DNA of 64,000 nt from Gracilaria domingensis (Eukaryota; Rhodophyta; Florideophyceae; Gracilariales; Gracilariaceae): NCBI GenBank assembly GCA_022539475.1, contig VCMS01000001.1, forward strand, positions 682,001 through 746,000, written 5' to 3'. Under the pieces are notes generated by a model that saw only the letters and a list, made by a program, of their open reading frames with translations, did not search any database and was not told the DNA's origin. Positions 49,521 to 58,313 of the stretch are shown here, in pieces. How positions within the stretch are numbered: position 1 is the first letter of the stretch; every line of letters begins with the position of its first letter. The translations under genes and the position numbers were made by a program.

Positions 49521-50183
49521 TCAATCGCGAGCAACCAGCATAGCGCCAGCTATCTTGTCTGCCTTCTCCTTGTCATACAACGCCTCGACAATCATGAGCG
49601 CCCACTTAATAGCCGTCCCAGGTCCAGTTGCCGTTATATATTGCCCATTTTTGCCTACCACGACATCACCCTTTTCAGCTTTCTTCACCATTTGTCTGAA
49701 CCCATCAGCCGGATAACACGTAGCCTCCACTCCGTCTAGCAAGCCGTGAGAGCCAAGTACAACAGCCGGAGACGCGCACACAGCAGCAATGAAACCCCCA
49801 CTGTCAGCAGCGTCCTTGAGCATTGTCTTGAGCTTGTCTGAGTCTCGCAATCGTTCAGCACCCGGCATACCACCTGGCAGTGCAATGCAGTCATAGGGAG
49901 GGGCTGCATTCTCGATAAGAATATCAGCTTCATACTTCATGCCGCGGGACATTTCAACAGTGAGCGAAGACTCCACAGACGCCAACGTCACATCGGCGTC
50001 TGCTCGGCGCAGAGTATCCACCACTGCCGCCGTTTCGATTTCTTCCGAACCGGTACCTATTGTCACCAGCACGCGACGGGGACCGGTGGTAGTCATTTGT
50101 GGTCGACCGTTTGTTCGGGGAACACGAGGGTGTCGGATCTTTATGGGGCTCGGTGCCAAGAATGCCGGCTCGCTGCTTGCCAT
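49521..50183 (-). CDS. DJ-1: DJ-1/PARK7-like protein
   Basis: Protein of 220 residues of the DJ-1/PfpI superfamily, oxidative-stress proteins reported to have glyoxalase/deglycase-type activities. Counting from the second ATG at 50096 (MTTTGPRRVLVTI), the conserved Glu18 (GSEEIE) and the reactive Cys107 (AAVCASPA) fall at the human positions, and the GLLDG, CYP and TGPGTAIKWAL motifs follow. The first ATG adds 29 residues rich in Pro, Arg and Ser without acids except one, which could target an organelle. Both starts are plausible. The motif CTGGTATCCTT lies 122 bases upstream of the first ATG. Confidence 0.95.
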   Translation of the reverse strand: MASSEPAFLAPSPIKIRHPRVPRTNGRPQMTTTGPRRVLVTIGTGSEEIETAAVVDTLRRADADVTLASVESSLTVEMSRGMKYEADILIENAAPPYDCIALPGGMPGAERLRDSDKLKTMLKDAADSGGFIAAVCASPAVVLGSHGLLDGVEATCYPADGFRQMVKKAEKGDVVVGKNGQYITATGPGTAIKWALMIVEALYDKEKADKIAGAMLVARD

Positions 50184-50304
50184 GATCGCTCCTGATGAGA
50201 AAAGACCGACCGTACCCGGAAGAGTTTCTTTTGACGGATCACATGCAGTATGCGTCTTTTCTGCCGTGGAGCTTCAGGATGGTATGAATAGCCTCCAGGA
50301 GTCG

Positions 50305-50315
50305 AAGGATACCAG
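50305..50315 (-). promoter_or_regulatory. CTGGTATCCTT motif upstream of DJ-1
   Basis: Third exact copy of the 11-mer, on the gene strand, 122 bases before the first DJ-1 ATG. Unlike the copies near CysQ and PAN3 it is not inside a palindrome. Confidence 0.3.
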
Positions 50316-51147
50316 AGCACAAAAAGGCTACTAATTGCAGCTAACTACATGAAATCGGCGGCGCGCACTGTTGCCCAGTGGGCGCCAACCACTTCTCGGG
50401 CACCAGACCAAGATCATCTTGAGATGATCTCAAGTTGAGATTCTCAACATGCGATTCGTTCCAGCAACACTTGGCGATACGGACAGCAATTATTGCAGTG
50501 GGGATCGGCCCGCTGTGGATTCCACAGTGTGGAACGACCCATAGCATCTCTGATCTGTTCGTTTTCTCTCTCGCAGGATGAACGAGTTTTTAATGAGTGG
50601 ACTCTCGCTTATGTTGCGATCGCTGAAGATCGCATGAACATCACGTTCACGATCATCATCATGTTGATGTTCGTTTTGAACAAAGATTGCTCACTTCATC
50701 AGATTCATTATCTAAATGCCTTCGCAGAGAAAGAGCTTCCCATCATGCGAATCTGAGTCGCTAAAGATCAAACCCTGGATCAATCCGTTCGGAGCTCACT
50801 TTCATTTCCGACTTCCCCAGCCATTTTGCACTAGATACACCCCCTAAGCTGAGTGACAATAACACTGTTGGCTGCCATTTGATACCCGCGCTGATGCTCT
50901 CCAGAGTATCCTTTTCATAGTTACGGACGTCAGAGTTCCATGACTGACTCTGGAGTTTCACCTTCATGACAGTGGTCACTAATGCATTGTATATTGCAGG
51001 ACACGAAATGTCTCGCGGACTCCACGCAGCATATTGCAAGCTTCTTGTGAGGACTGCGGTCCATCGGCCATAGTTGAGGCTGTGATTCAAATTCGTGAGT
51101 ACGAGTACGCGTGCGTATATTTCATATTATTCGGCACGGTACGAAGT

Positions 51148-51198
51148 AGAATAAATGGTTGCTCGGATCGTTGAACGATCCGAGCAACCATTTATTCT
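51148..51198. repeat. perfect hairpin D (25-bp arms)
   Basis: Arms 51148-51172 and 51174-51198 are exact inverted copies around a single G. Such a perfect palindrome is normally unstable in replication, so its presence suggests recent origin or selection. Confidence 0.95.
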
Positions 51199-52333
51199 TT
51201 ATTGGAGACAGAAGAGGTCATTGACGTATTGTTAACTGTTTGTAAAGGCGCATCAGTGCTCATACGAAGGTGCGAGAGATGCGTCAGATGCAAGAAAGAT
51301 CATGAAGAGCTCGTGGTTTTTGAACGTAAATTTGTATCGATGCCCCCGAGTCACGGCTACGCATCAGCTACATGACTTTTTCATGAAGCCTTTTTCCCAC
51401 GCCGTACGGAGTTTGCAAGCGACAACTGCAATATACAACGTTTCAAAATCGGAGTCTGCCAGAGTAGATATCTAGTAGTGGCACGTTAAATGGACTGTAT
51501 TGTTACGCAGGCAAAGCATTCCGTCTCTCAAGGTTTTTCAGTTTGCGTTAGGATTCCACAGCTGCCTTCTCAGACTCGACTCGAGTTTGTCATTGTCACA
51601 AGATGAAACGATATATCATAACATCGCGTGAGTATGCCTACAAAAGTGAGACCAACGTTTTCCTTCTAGGAAGTGCCTTACCGTGTTTACATCCTCGGGG
51701 AAGAAGGGCATGAAGGTGATTTGTAGAAAGTAAAGGTTCAACTCTCAGTTTTTGGGGAGTGTTTATAAATGTTCCCAAAGTTATGCAACCTTCTGAAAGA
51801 GAAGAAGCCACAGACATCCTTTTGACTCGTACACTCCCCAAATCATTATGATTCCCACATCACACAATTCTCACGTCTGATGTGACTAGGTTCTTTTCTT
51901 TTCAGAACGTCACACACGAGATCATATCTTGCAAGACGAAAAATCCCTTCCTCGCGCTTGGTCTTGCTTGAAGACAGCCGCACGATATACATCTTGTTCG
52001 GTTCGTGTCATTGTCCGAAGGTAGAATATTGTTCCCTTCATACACGCGAGTCATTCTCCACTGTACACCTGTTTTCCATCATTCGAGATCAGAGAAGTAT
52101 CATGCGTAGCTGTCAATATTGGACACATGTTCGGGTTCCTTTGTGCTGCCGTTTTTTGGCCCTATTCCTCTGGATCGGAATGTCAATCACTACTAGCTTT
52201 CTTTCTGTCCCTCGCAGATTATTACTGGTGCGCCGAAGAATGGCACAGAGAGAGAGAAGTCATTGTAACCCATCATCTCATGAGAAACACGTGAATTGTA
52301 GGTACTTCAGATATCTTCTTTGTTTCGGATTAT

Positions 52334-52394
52334 AGGGTAGTTTAGCAATAAGAAACTACTCGTATCGAGTAGTTTCTTGTTGCTAAACTACCCT
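52334..52394. repeat. hairpin E (29-bp arms)
   Basis: Arms 52334-52362 and 52366-52394 pair with a single mismatch around a 3-base loop. It lies 217 bases before the left end of the 4.5-kb transposon and does not resemble its ends. Confidence 0.92.
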
Positions 52395-52607
52395 TGGTAC
52401 CAGCCTTGTTGTAGTAACTACAAAGGTTATGCTTATATGATAGAAGTTATATCCTTGACGGGTGGATAAAGTAATTATTAGAGCAGAAATATCTTATCTC
52501 TTAGACGTTAATATTATTCCGCTGCACACAATTCTGCAATGTTCATTGCAACAGAAACAAGGTCTGACATAAAATCTACGGGGTGTAAGCCATCAAAAGC
52601 GAGCTTT

Positions 52608-52611
52608 TTAT
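52608..52611. repeat. left target-site duplication TTAT
   Basis: TTAT directly abuts the left end (CCCCATGCCC). The same four bases directly follow the right end at 57110-57113. Confidence 0.7.
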
Positions 52612-52750
52612 CCCCATGCCCGCTGCGTGATCGAAATTGCGCACGCAGGGCAGAGTGATTTTACGCCAAAATGCGTGAATCGCTCTAGGATGCGTGAGCA
52701 GCACTCTACAGGAGCGTGAACTTCACGCTGCTGTAGAGTGAGCTCACGCA
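52612..52750 (+). repeat. left 139-bp terminal inverted repeat
   Basis: Pairs with 56971-57109 with about four mismatches. It contains a nested hairpin: CACTCTACAGGAGCGTGAA pairs with TTCACGCTGCTGTAGAGTG at one mismatch, so each end can fold on itself. Several GCGTGA repeats (GTGCGTGA, TGCGTGAATCG, TGCGTGAGC) look like repeated transposase-binding sites. Confidence 0.95.
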
Positions 52751-52877
52751 CCTTCCTAGTTGCGCACGCACACTGTTTGCTGCCAAACGGAAAGCAGCCT
52801 GCCGTTATCTCTCGTCTCGAGACATAAGACACAAACCAGGACTCCACATCCTTCTTTGAGAGTCACTCGCAGTGTCG

Positions 52878-55800
52878 ATGCCTCCGAATCGTGCATCTCA
52901 ACCGCCTTTGTGCGTCTTCACACCGTCGCCTGTCAAACCGAAACGGTTCGACTTTTTGGATGATGACACTTCCAACGGTGCCAAAGAAGCGCATCAACAT
53001 ATTCTTTCAGACACACCACCCACTTCTCCTCATTCAATGCCAATCTCTAATGACAAAAATGTGGTGGAAAACGCCGCAGAGCGTTGCAGTCAAGATCCAG
53101 CAATAGATTTGGAGGAGGAAAGCAAACGAGCTGCAGTTGACGAGCATGGGCAGAGTGGTGGGCGGAGCCAGAGCGTTTCAGATCACACAAGCTCCGATTC
53201 ATCGTTCGTCGTAGATAACCTTATAGATCTGCAGGATAACTCTCAAAGCGTAGACTCCTCTCTTTCCGCCAGTCAACAGATAGTGGAGGATATGGAAGTT
53301 GAACAACTGCACAGCAGTGCTGCAGACTTGGGTCACTGTACTACGTCCTCAAGAGTGACTAATACTGCTGCAGCCAATCAGACTGCAGAGGAAGACTACT
53401 GGTCGTCTTTGTTTACGGATCCAACAGACGTTTTGGAGGAAGCAGTTAACGAGGACACGGACATTGACATTGTTGCTGAATCAGATTCCACGCAGCGCTC
53501 TGCTTCGCACCGAGTCGGTGGCTTACAAAGCTGGAAGTATTCAAACGCCTTTGAAGATGTATTGATTGAAATTGATAACGCGGATAAGTATCTCGCTTCT
53601 AGATTCTCAACAGAGTGTAACATGGTTCTAACGAACGTGGCAAGGGAAGCACGCTCGAACGGAATAGAAACAAGGATGATGGACGAAGGTAGTTTGACTC
53701 GAATGTCTATTTTTGACGTATTTCTGCCTGCATATGTACTTGAAAAGCTGAAGACCCACGTCAATAGAGTTTTGTCTTTACGGAAAAGAGAGGCAACATC
53801 AATTATGGAGTTGAAGGGCGTTATAATAACGCATGTTCTCGCTGCGTCATATGGAACGTGTGTTGCAACCATGACATCTTCCGCCAACCGGGAATTCTAT
53901 TTCCAGACAGGAATTTCTGGCGATCGCTACAACGACGTGTGGTCTGCGCTTTGCGGTACGGCGGAAAGAAGGCAAAGAGTTCAGGACTATGGAACAGGGT
54001 GGTCCAATAAACCCGTTGCGGGAAATCAACTGATTGCAGAGTTAGAGCAAGAGTTGGCAGCGATCAACCGGCGCCATCTTTTCGTGCCAGGTCAGACTAT
54101 ATTCAGTCTTGATGACGACCACCAGCGGCTGAGATCGAGAGCTGTTACAGAGATGACGATGCTTTCACAAATTAACAATCCCCAAAAAGCTTTGGGGCCT
54201 GTGAATAATGCTCTTTGCTCATCTCTGACGTCTGCCTTCTTAGCCTCACACTACTCCAGGCCCCGTGAAAAAGTAATTCACGTTTGGGAGCGCTTGGTTC
54301 AGTTAGTGCAAGGTGCGGCAACGCCAGGGTCTCTGAACCCAATGACGGATGCAATGTTTATGGCCGACAGAGGCTATAACGGAAAGGAGCCGATAGATTT
54401 CATCAACGATCGGCTTGGAGCTATTGGGATGGGCACGCACAAGCGGAGTCTAGATTATCCCTTTGTCTTTGGTGATGGTGCTATCAGGAAAAGACACAAA
54501 GGAATGGTTATCAAGGAGAAAGGATGCAGGGCCGTTTACAGCGCAGTGAGAGCTCCGAGCGACAAGTGCGGTAGAGAAGTGGAAGCTATCGTTTACAGAG
54601 AGAGCTATTCCGGTAGAATAGCATCACTTTATCATAACCACAAGACCATGTTTGGTGCGAACAAATTTACACTCATACCCAAGGCAGAATTTCGTTCACG
54701 ATATGGAGAGTCGGGTGGGGTCAAAGGACATCAAGAAGTGTACAGCGCTTTCGAGAATAATTGCTGCGACAGCAGTAGAGATATTCCGACGGATGTTTCT
54801 CATATGAAACTTGCGCTGACGATGAGTAACATTGACCAGTACACTCTTCTTCAATCCGAAGACCCAGGGTGGTTTCTGGCTAGATCGTTTCAATTTACCT
54901 CGAGAACCACTAATGGCTTTTTAAAAGCCTTTGCCGCAGACTTCGACAAACACTTGCTAAGCAGCGCAGAAATCTTAAGTGGGAAAACTGTTGTGGCTGG
55001 ATCGCAACCACTTCCAACTGATACGAACAACACGGAGACACTGCTACGCGGAAACTGGATGTCAATACTAATAGCATTAGGAATGAAACACAGATCATCT
55101 GCAACGGAAGAGCAAGTGAACGCAGCAGTAAGCACAATCACTACTGCAACTGCGTCATCACTCATGGCGATGCGAAAAAATGATCTGATCGCTCTTTTGA
55201 CGAGCGTAGGCCGCAAACCAACCAATCAACCAAATAAAGCACAACTCAAGGATGTGATTCTTCAACTTCAAAAAGACCTGGATGAAGGAACAACAACCAT
55301 TGCTGAAATGAACAGCGAGAGCCCCACAACCGAAGAGTTGAGTGCTGCACTTCGCAAGAGGTTGTATGAAGCGTCATTGGATGCCTGGTTTATGAAGCCT
55401 CTTGTAGCGACCGCTGGAATGAAAGAGGGGTCATTCAATGAAGGCCAAGTGCTGCAACGTTTGCCAGAGTTTCTCCGCAATAATACAGTTACAAATGCCA
55501 CTGCCTTTCAAACAGCATCGCATCGATGGGGCGAGTACGAGGATCAGATTGTAATAGAAAGAATATGGACCGTTGGACTGGTGGCATCAAAAACTGCTAG
55601 GCTACTGGCAGGGAGCCCAGATGGACTGGCTGTTATTACAGACAGCAGGGATCAAAGGAACGTTGCGGCAATAGAAGTGAAGACCATGACGTCGTTGCAA
55701 ACAATCAAATCGGCAGAAAGGATTCGAGACAAGTATAGAAAGGTTATAAGAATAACTAACATTAGACAGTCAGACTACTCGACAAACATGTTTCATTCGG

Positions 55801-56897
55801 TAGTTCATACTACAGAATACAGGCTGCAGTGCCTTCACCATGCAGCTGTAGTGGCGAAACCAACTGTTCTGTTCGTCGTTGCGAAGGGTAGCAGCCACGG
55901 TATTGGAGGTATCATATATGCTGTAATTCTTGAATTTAACCAAGCCTTTATAGCTACGTATATAATGTGCCTTTCCTGCATTCGGGAAATTGCATTCCAG
56001 TGGATTGGAAAGGATGCATCCCACATACCAAAAGCGTATGATACTTTGTTAACAGACTCTTACGCTGCAGATTTATATTCTTTTGGATCGTTTTATAACT
56101 TGAGCAAGGCGTACAAAACTCTTTGTGAGCAAAACGGCCCTCTGCCTCCTGCAAGAATGATAAGGCCATCTTGTCTGGTATTCTGGAACTTGTTGAAAGG
56201 AGGTGTCGACGAATTCAGCAGAAACATGAAAAGCCTTTGCTACACAAACTCTTCGGAGAACCCCATTGTGAGCATTATTGGACGATTACTTTGTGCTCAA
56301 GTCAATAATATTGGTGTCGTGTTTCGTCTTTCCTTGGCAAAAAGAGTTGGATGTTTGCCTCAAATCAGCAAAACATCTGCATTGAAGCGGGAAAGCTATC
56401 AGCAAAGCAGGCATAATGTTTCTCGGAGACTAACGTTTTCAGCTTTTGCAAAACATCTTGCCAAAGATTTTGCAACTACCTACAGAAATCATATGAATAT
56501 GATGAGCTCTATGGGAACAGTTTCTTCTAGGCTGTCTGAGAACATTTTAGTTAAGCAGTTATATGTCAAAAGCGTGGTGGAAAAGTACAACAGGGATGCA
56601 GACGCGAAGCGTAGAATGACCGCTCTTAATCGTCATATACTTGTGAGGGGAAAACCGGCCTATTGTTCTTTATGTGCTTACAACTACACGTTAAAGATGA
56701 GAGGAAAAGTTTTTAAGAAAAAGGGCGGCGCAAGAGTTAGGCAATGGTGTGTCGTTTGCCGCCAAGCTATTTGTCCAAAGTGTTGGAGACGTTGGCACAC
56801 AGAAAGAATTTTAGTGCGTGGTGCAATTTCGGACGAAGAGATAGAACAACTGCGTAGCAAAGCGGAGAAGGAAGTAGAATGCGCGAATGAGTCATAA
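52878..56897 (+). CDS. transposase with DDE, SAP-like, nuclease and zinc regions
   Basis: Protein of 1,339 residues. The first 130 residues are Ser/Asp-rich and disordered. The DDE-like region (about 250-660) has an early acidic motif IFSLDDDHQRLRSR (Asp412-414) and FMADRGYNG (Asp497) followed by GTHKRS and PFVFGDG, in the order of piggyBac-type DDE folds; the third acid is not certain. At about 765-800 MRKNDLIALLTSVGRKP with a later KAQLKDVILQLQ resembles a SAP DNA-binding motif. At about 850-940 a PD-(D/E)XK nuclease is visible: Glu855, SPDG with Asp915, and IEVK with Glu933 and Lys935, as in YqaJ/lambda exonuclease. The C-terminus has C1263-x2-C1266, C1291-x2-C1294-x4-C1299-x2-C1302 and His1307, like the piggyBac cysteine-rich domain. 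The ATG is two codons after a GTG in the same frame. Confidence 0.75.
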   Translation: MPPNRASQPPLCVFTPSPVKPKRFDFLDDDTSNGAKEAHQHILSDTPPTSPHSMPISNDKNVVENAAERCSQDPAIDLEEESKRAAVDEHGQSGGRSQSVSDHTSSDSSFVVDNLIDLQDNSQSVDSSLSASQQIVEDMEVEQLHSSAADLGHCTTSSRVTNTAAANQTAEEDYWSSLFTDPTDVLEEAVNEDTDIDIVAESDSTQRSASHRVGGLQSWKYSNAFEDVLIEIDNADKYLASRFSTECNMVLTNVAREARSNGIETRMMDEGSLTRMSIFDVFLPAYVLEKLKTHVNRVLSLRKREATSIMELKGVIITHVLAASYGTCVATMTSSANREFYFQTGISGDRYNDVWSALCGTAERRQRVQDYGTGWSNKPVAGNQLIAELEQELAAINRRHLFVPGQTIFSLDDDHQRLRSRAVTEMTMLSQINNPQKALGPVNNALCSSLTSAFLASHYSRPREKVIHVWERLVQLVQGAATPGSLNPMTDAMFMADRGYNGKEPIDFINDRLGAIGMGTHKRSLDYPFVFGDGAIRKRHKGMVIKEKGCRAVYSAVRAPSDKCGREVEAIVYRESYSGRIASLYHNHKTMFGANKFTLIPKAEFRSRYGESGGVKGHQEVYSAFENNCCDSSRDIPTDVSHMKLALTMSNIDQYTLLQSEDPGWFLARSFQFTSRTTNGFLKAFAADFDKHLLSSAEILSGKTVVAGSQPLPTDTNNTETLLRGNWMSILIALGMKHRSSATEEQVNAAVSTITTATASSLMAMRKNDLIALLTSVGRKPTNQPNKAQLKDVILQLQKDLDEGTTTIAEMNSESPTTEELSAALRKRLYEASLDAWFMKPLVATAGMKEGSFNEGQVLQRLPEFLRNNTVTNATAFQTASHRWGEYEDQIVIERIWTVGLVASKTARLLAGSPDGLAVITDSRDQRNVAAIEVKTMTSLQTIKSAERIRDKYRKVIRITNIRQSDYSTNMFHSVVHTTEYRLQCLHHAAVVAKPTVLFVVAKGSSHGIGGIIYAVILEFNQAFIATYIMCLSCIREIAFQWIGKDASHIPKAYDTLLTDSYAADLYSFGSFYNLSKAYKTLCEQNGPLPPARMIRPSCLVFWNLLKGGVDEFSRNMKSLCYTNSSENPIVSIIGRLLCAQVNNIGVVFRLSLAKRVGCLPQISKTSALKRESYQQSRHNVSRRLTFSAFAKHLAKDFATTYRNHMNMMSSMGTVSSRLSENILVKQLYVKSVVEKYNRDADAKRRMTALNRHILVRGKPAYCSLCAYNYTLKMRGKVFKKKGGARVRQWCVVCRQAICPKCWRRWHTERILVRGAISDEEIEQLRSKAEKEVECANES

Positions 56898-56970
56898 AGA
56901 TATCATTTTTGACCATGGTTTGGTCTTGAAGATCAGTTTGTTACTGGATGTGCGTGATGATCTTGATCAA

Positions 56971-57109
56971 TGCGTGAGCTCACTCTACAGCAGCGTGAAG
57001 TTCACGCTCCTGTAGAGTGCTGCTCACGTATTTTAGAGCGATTCACGCATTTTGGCGTAAAATCACTCTGCTCTGCGTGCGCAATTTCGATCACGCAGCG
57101 GGCATGGGG
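56971..57109 (-). repeat. right 139-bp terminal inverted repeat
   Basis: Inverted copy of 52612-52750 with the same nested hairpin. The visible differences are one G/A change near the outer third and a small cluster (GGATG versus AAATA) in the middle. Confidence 0.95.
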
Positions 57110-57113
57110 TTAT
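57110..57113. repeat. right target-site duplication TTAT
   Basis: Matches 52608-52611 exactly, as expected for a 4-base staggered insertion. Confidence 0.7.
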
Positions 57114-58313
57114 GAAAACATCCAAGCTTAAAAACTTGCTAAACTCTCACATTGTGGCCACAAGCTTTTTCATAGGAATTTTCTATTAAAGAAATTTGAG
57201 ATCATACTTCTAGCTAGGCTTGCACGGTGAATTTCGAATGCTTAAAGACAACCTTGAGTAGGTGTATTAAACCTACTCTGTCTCCTTGCTCCGACGGCAG
57301 TCGCGGTGGGCGTTAACTATTACAACATAGCCTGTGCATTCCTGAAGGTCGTCACTCCAGCTGTTCTCCTTCTGTGCGGCGATCGACAGCTGTTTGCGTA
57401 CATGTGGAGCTAAGCCGCTTTCAATTATTGCAGAGTGATTGAAGCTTGCGTTACATACGCCGATGTCTATGGCAGGCTTGTGTTAATAATAGTGTTCCAC
57501 CAAACCTAATGCTTCAATGGTGCCAGGCTCTTTACGCAATTGTAACATGCACCGACGCTCCAGTGAAAGCTCATTTCAAGAACCAGAAGTTACGAAGCAA
57601 CACCAAGGGTTTAAGCAAACATAGCATGGTCATCACCATCATCACTGATGAACTCTCAAACAACGCCGTTTTACTGTACAGAGCCGCGACCTCTACCGTT
57701 GGTACCTTCCATTGTGTTCTCTGCAAATGTGAAGTATCAAAGGAGTTCACGTGTGGTTCTCGATGGGACAACAACTTCTTATCCTTACACGGTATCAATT
57801 TTGAACAATTTACACTATGTTTCAAATCAAACATTGCGCCCTTCACGTATCCTACGACCATTTTTTGCTGAGTTATGCATTCATAATCGTATTTGACTCT
57901 TTTTATATATAACTTGAATTTCGGAGAAGACTAATGCATTTTGGTCATTCATTTCTTCCTCCAAAATGAGAGCAAATATTGTAATGTCATTTGTTAAGAA
58001 GCCATTCTCCTCGAGCAGGCGTGTCACAGAACGCTCCTGGACGTTCGTCTAGGTATGGTACAAAAATTATTTTTCGCATTTTGTCAGAGATAGGGGTGAC
58101 GCTTTTCATGCCAATAGCGAAAATTCTAAGACCATTAACACAACTCTGATCCTTTTCTCAAGGTCGTTGTCAATTAACAATGACAGCGACATCTACCCCC
58201 GCATTTACAACCATAATTTTGTTTTGGACTTTTTTTTGTTATATTTTGAATCTGAATTTGAAAAATATTCACCCAAATTTATACGAATGTACTTGGAAAG
58301 CTGCTTTTCAACC
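57114..58313. other. AT-richer spacer between the two transposons
   Basis: Noticeably AT-richer than the housekeeping regions. A 141-codon plus frame at 57446-57871 begins only at a TTG and lacks domains, so it is not called. T-rich runs occur near 58200-58260. Confidence 0.5.

Larger units (their letters stand above)
50184..52607. other. long spacer before the transposon
   Basis: About 2.4 kb with no gene supported. It holds hairpins D (51148-51198) and E (52334-52394). Open frames are short and mutually overlapping. Confidence 0.5.
52612..57109 (+). mobile_element. 4.5-kb DNA transposon, piggyBac-like with nuclease
   Basis: Element of 4,498 bp with 139-bp terminal inverted repeats (52612-52750 and 56971-57109) differing at about four positions, flanked by TTAT on both sides. 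Ends begin CCCCATGCCCGCTGCG. It carries one long open frame on the plus strand filling nearly all the interior. No second gene is seen. Close match of the two ends, an exact target duplication and an undamaged frame all point to a recent insertion by an active or recently active element. The DDE and C-terminal zinc features suggest piggyBac kinship, but the target is TTAT, not the invariant TTAA of classical piggyBac, and the protein is about twice the usual length. Confidence 0.85.

Noticed and set aside
52612-57109. Interpretation of the 4.5-kb element as a viral insertion because of its lambda-exonuclease-like nuclease
   Set aside because: The 139-bp inverted ends, target duplication and transposase-like acids and zinc module explain it as a DNA transposon. 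No capsid, packaging or polymerase gene is present.
57446-57871. 141-codon plus frame between the transposons
   Set aside because: Begins only at a TTG and has no domain; probably chance in this spacer.
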